In this document: positions 62,481-64,000 of the stretch, one piece after another
How the letters are laid out: each line of letters begins with the position of its first letter
Numbering within the stretch: position 1 is the first letter of the stretch
From: Okapia johnstoni
Lineage: Eukaryota > Chordata > Mammalia > Artiodactyla > Giraffidae
Length of the DNA: 64,000 bases
Direction: 5' to 3'
Assembly (NCBI GenBank): GCA_024291935.2
Contig: JAGTYA010000026.1
Location: 2,715,501-2,779,500, forward strand
The notes under the pieces: generated by a model
What the model was told of the DNA's origin: nothing
Databases searched by the model: none
Seen by the model: only the letters and a program-made list of their open reading frames with translations
Position numbers and translations under genes: made by a program

Positions 62481-62680
62481 ACTTCCCTGGTGGCTCAGAC
62501 GGTAAAGACTCTGCCTGCAACACAAGAGACCCAGGTTCGATCCTTGCGTTGGGAAGATGCCTAGAGAAGAAAATGGCAATCCACTCCAATATTCTTGCCT
62601 GGGAAATCCCATGGACAGAGGAGCCTGATGGGCTACAGTCCACGGGGTCGCAAACTGAGCACCTAAAACGACACACACAA
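62481..62680 (+). mobile_element. BOV-tA SINE
   Basis: Head 'acttccctggtggctcagac', B-box 'ggttcgatccttgcgttggg', body to 'cacggggtcgcaaactgagc', with a small deletion of the 'gagtcggacacga' part. Confidence 0.9.
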
Positions 62681-62835
62681 TGGTGTAGTACATAATTGAT
62701 ATTTATATTATGTTATAATATGATAATTGTGTGTATATAATTATCATAATATAATAACATGCAATTATTTCCATATTACAGTTATAATTGTAACTGTGTT
62801 CTATATTATATAGTATATATGTGGCATGTAATTAC
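62681..62835 (+). repeat. AT-rich simple sequence
   Basis: Imperfect 'atattatgttataatatgat' and 'atcataatataataacatgc' form near-palindromic AT-rich sequence directly after the SINE tail. Confidence 0.8.
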
Positions 62836-63118
62836 GCCAGGCACTTTTTTTTTCCTGTGTAAATGGTGAAGGAGCGAATGCAGGAATGAACGTGTTGGTG
62901 GAAGTCGCAGCCAGGCTGGCTGGGACCTTCCTAAGGTAGAACCTGGGCTGGCCAGACCCTGTCCTCGGCCTCAGACCCTCCCCGCCCTCTCCAGTCTGTG
63001 CTCTTGTACGGTTGGAAAAATATGAAGCTCAGATGACAGAGGTGTTTGTCAGTGAATTCAGGAGTCCCCAGGTGCTCTGAAGTTTTAGTGGAGGATGGGA
63101 TGTACTTTGGAAGTTTTA
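62836..63118. other. Unique DNA
   Basis: No repeat or exon recognised. Confidence 0.3.
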
Positions 63119-63330
63119 GGCTTCCCGGGTGGCTCAGATGCTAAAGAAGCTGCCTCCAATGCAGGAGACCCGGGTTTGACCCTGGGTCAGGAAGATCCTC
63201 TGGAGAAGGGAATGGCAACCCACTCCAGTGTTCTTGCCTGGAGAATCCCCTGGACAGAGAAGCCTGTGGGCTACAGTCCCTGGGGTCGCAGAGAGTCAGA
63301 CATGACTGTGCGACTAACACTTTTTCACTT
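63119..63330 (+). mobile_element. BOV-tA SINE
   Basis: Head 'ggcttcccgggtggctcaga', B-box 'gggtttgaccctgggtcagg', body, end 'gactgtgcgactaacacttt' with a 'ttcacttgg' tail. Confidence 0.92.
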
Positions 63331-64000
63331 GGTAATTTTACTTTAAGAGATGAAAGCCTTCCTAGGTGATACGGGTCATCTGCTGTCTGAGATGTTTAAC
63401 CAGGGACCCCTCACGGGACGTGTGAAGGCAGAAGACCGAGGAGGAGGCCAGGCTGGAGGGTTGGGTGGATCAGTTCGCAGCTGCTCAGACTTGAGGTCCG
63501 CAGGTCAGGGAGAGAGCCTGGTGGGCAGGTCTGACCGTGTGGAGTCGCTTGGTTCCGGGAGGACCTGGGGAGGAGGACCAGCTGGCCAGGGAGTCACTGC
63601 AACTTGCTCCAGCCCTGGGTGCTGCAAGGCAGACCTCAACCAGGCCAGATTTTCCTGGTGGTCAGGATGAGCCAGATATCGGGGTTTTCATGTGAAACCT
63701 CCGGGTTAGGACTCATTCAGCCCCCTCTGCAGGTTGGACAGAGCCGCGTTTATGGACCCCATGTCAGAGGACGGTCCAGGTGCTCTTGGCGGTAGGGGAG
63801 CCCCCAACCCTGTCATGGCCTTGCCTTTCCCTGGGTGTGTGTGGGGGTGCGTTTTATGGGGTGGCGCCTGCACTTTGCTGGGCTTTGTGTGTCTAATCAG
63901 CGGCTGGGAATGTTCTGGGACCTGGTGGCCCAGCAGAGAAGCACTTCCATGGGTGTCCGCTGACCTTAAGTGAACTCGGGAGGTAAATGGTGGGCGTCAG
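63331..64000. other. Unique GC-rich DNA, no gene seen
   Basis: The 106-codon plus-strand frame at 63350-63670 is Gly/Arg/Ser-rich without a domain. No repeat recognised. Confidence 0.35.

Noticed and set aside
2291..63330. tRNA genes, because many segments show B-box-like GGTTCGATCCCTGG text
   Set aside because: All lie in the heads of BOV-tA or CHR SINEs, followed by SINE bodies; none forms an isolated cloverleaf with an acceptor stem.
2253..63346. Recurrent protein-like strings (e.g. [43 protein letters not shown]) as a gene family
   Set aside because: These are the fixed-frame translations of the BOV-A body on its two strands and recur only because the SINE recurs.

Overview
The window is a piece of ruminant, almost certainly bovid, nuclear genome. 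The evidence is its repeat content: dozens of tRNA-headed BOV-tA SINEs, BOV-A monomers and BOV-A2 dimers, CHR-type artiodactyl SINEs, RTE-clade BovB LINE pieces on both strands, and long L1 tracts of the artiodactyl type, over a background of old mammalian repeats (MIR, hAT fossils, MaLR-like LTRs). I found no protein-coding exon I could defend, no RNA gene and no CRISPR array. Nearly all open frames longer than 60 codons fall inside repeats or are chance frames in GC-rich DNA. The family names are recognised from memory of consensus sequences, and the subfamily labels are approximate.

Layout. 1-1.9 kb: GC-rich single-copy-looking DNA with one hAT fossil. 1.9-10.3 kb: a pile of antisense L1 fragments repeatedly hit by SINEs and one BovB. 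10.6-18.9 kb: mostly unique GC-rich DNA, including a CpG-rich stretch at 13.56-14.45 kb, with BovB, BOV-A2 and MaLR scraps. 18.9-19.7 kb: another antisense L1 3' end. 20.9-24.4 kb: MIR, two sense-strand L1 3' ends, an LTR-like piece and a CHR SINE. 24.4-31.8 kb: unique DNA with a 41-bp tandem duplication, a MaLR LTR split by a SINE, and a head-to-head SINE pair. 31.8-39.3 kb: one L1 bounded by a target-site duplication (TSD), about 7.5 kb, minus strand, with 5' UTR, ORF1, ORF2 and 3' UTR recognisable but broken. 40.1-44.3 kb: older antisense L1. 44.3-52 kb: unique DNA with SINEs and MaLR pieces. 52.4-56.7 kb: a BovB piece, a short transposon with terminal inverted repeats, L1M, and a BovB inserted into an older BovB. 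56.7-64 kb: unique GC-rich DNA with SINEs and BovB/BOV-A composites.

The biology visible here is layered retrotransposition. L1-type machinery moved the SINEs, many with 8-14 bp TSDs that can still be read. About ten L1 insertions are antisense and only one tract (two 3' ends) is sense, which hints that the window may lie in an intron of a plus-strand gene. Several AT-richer, repeat-free islands (18.5-18.9, 27.6-27.9, 40.6-41.15, 48.4-49.05 kb) look like candidate conserved non-coding elements. I see no evidence for a new molecular system; the most informative items are the insertion histories.
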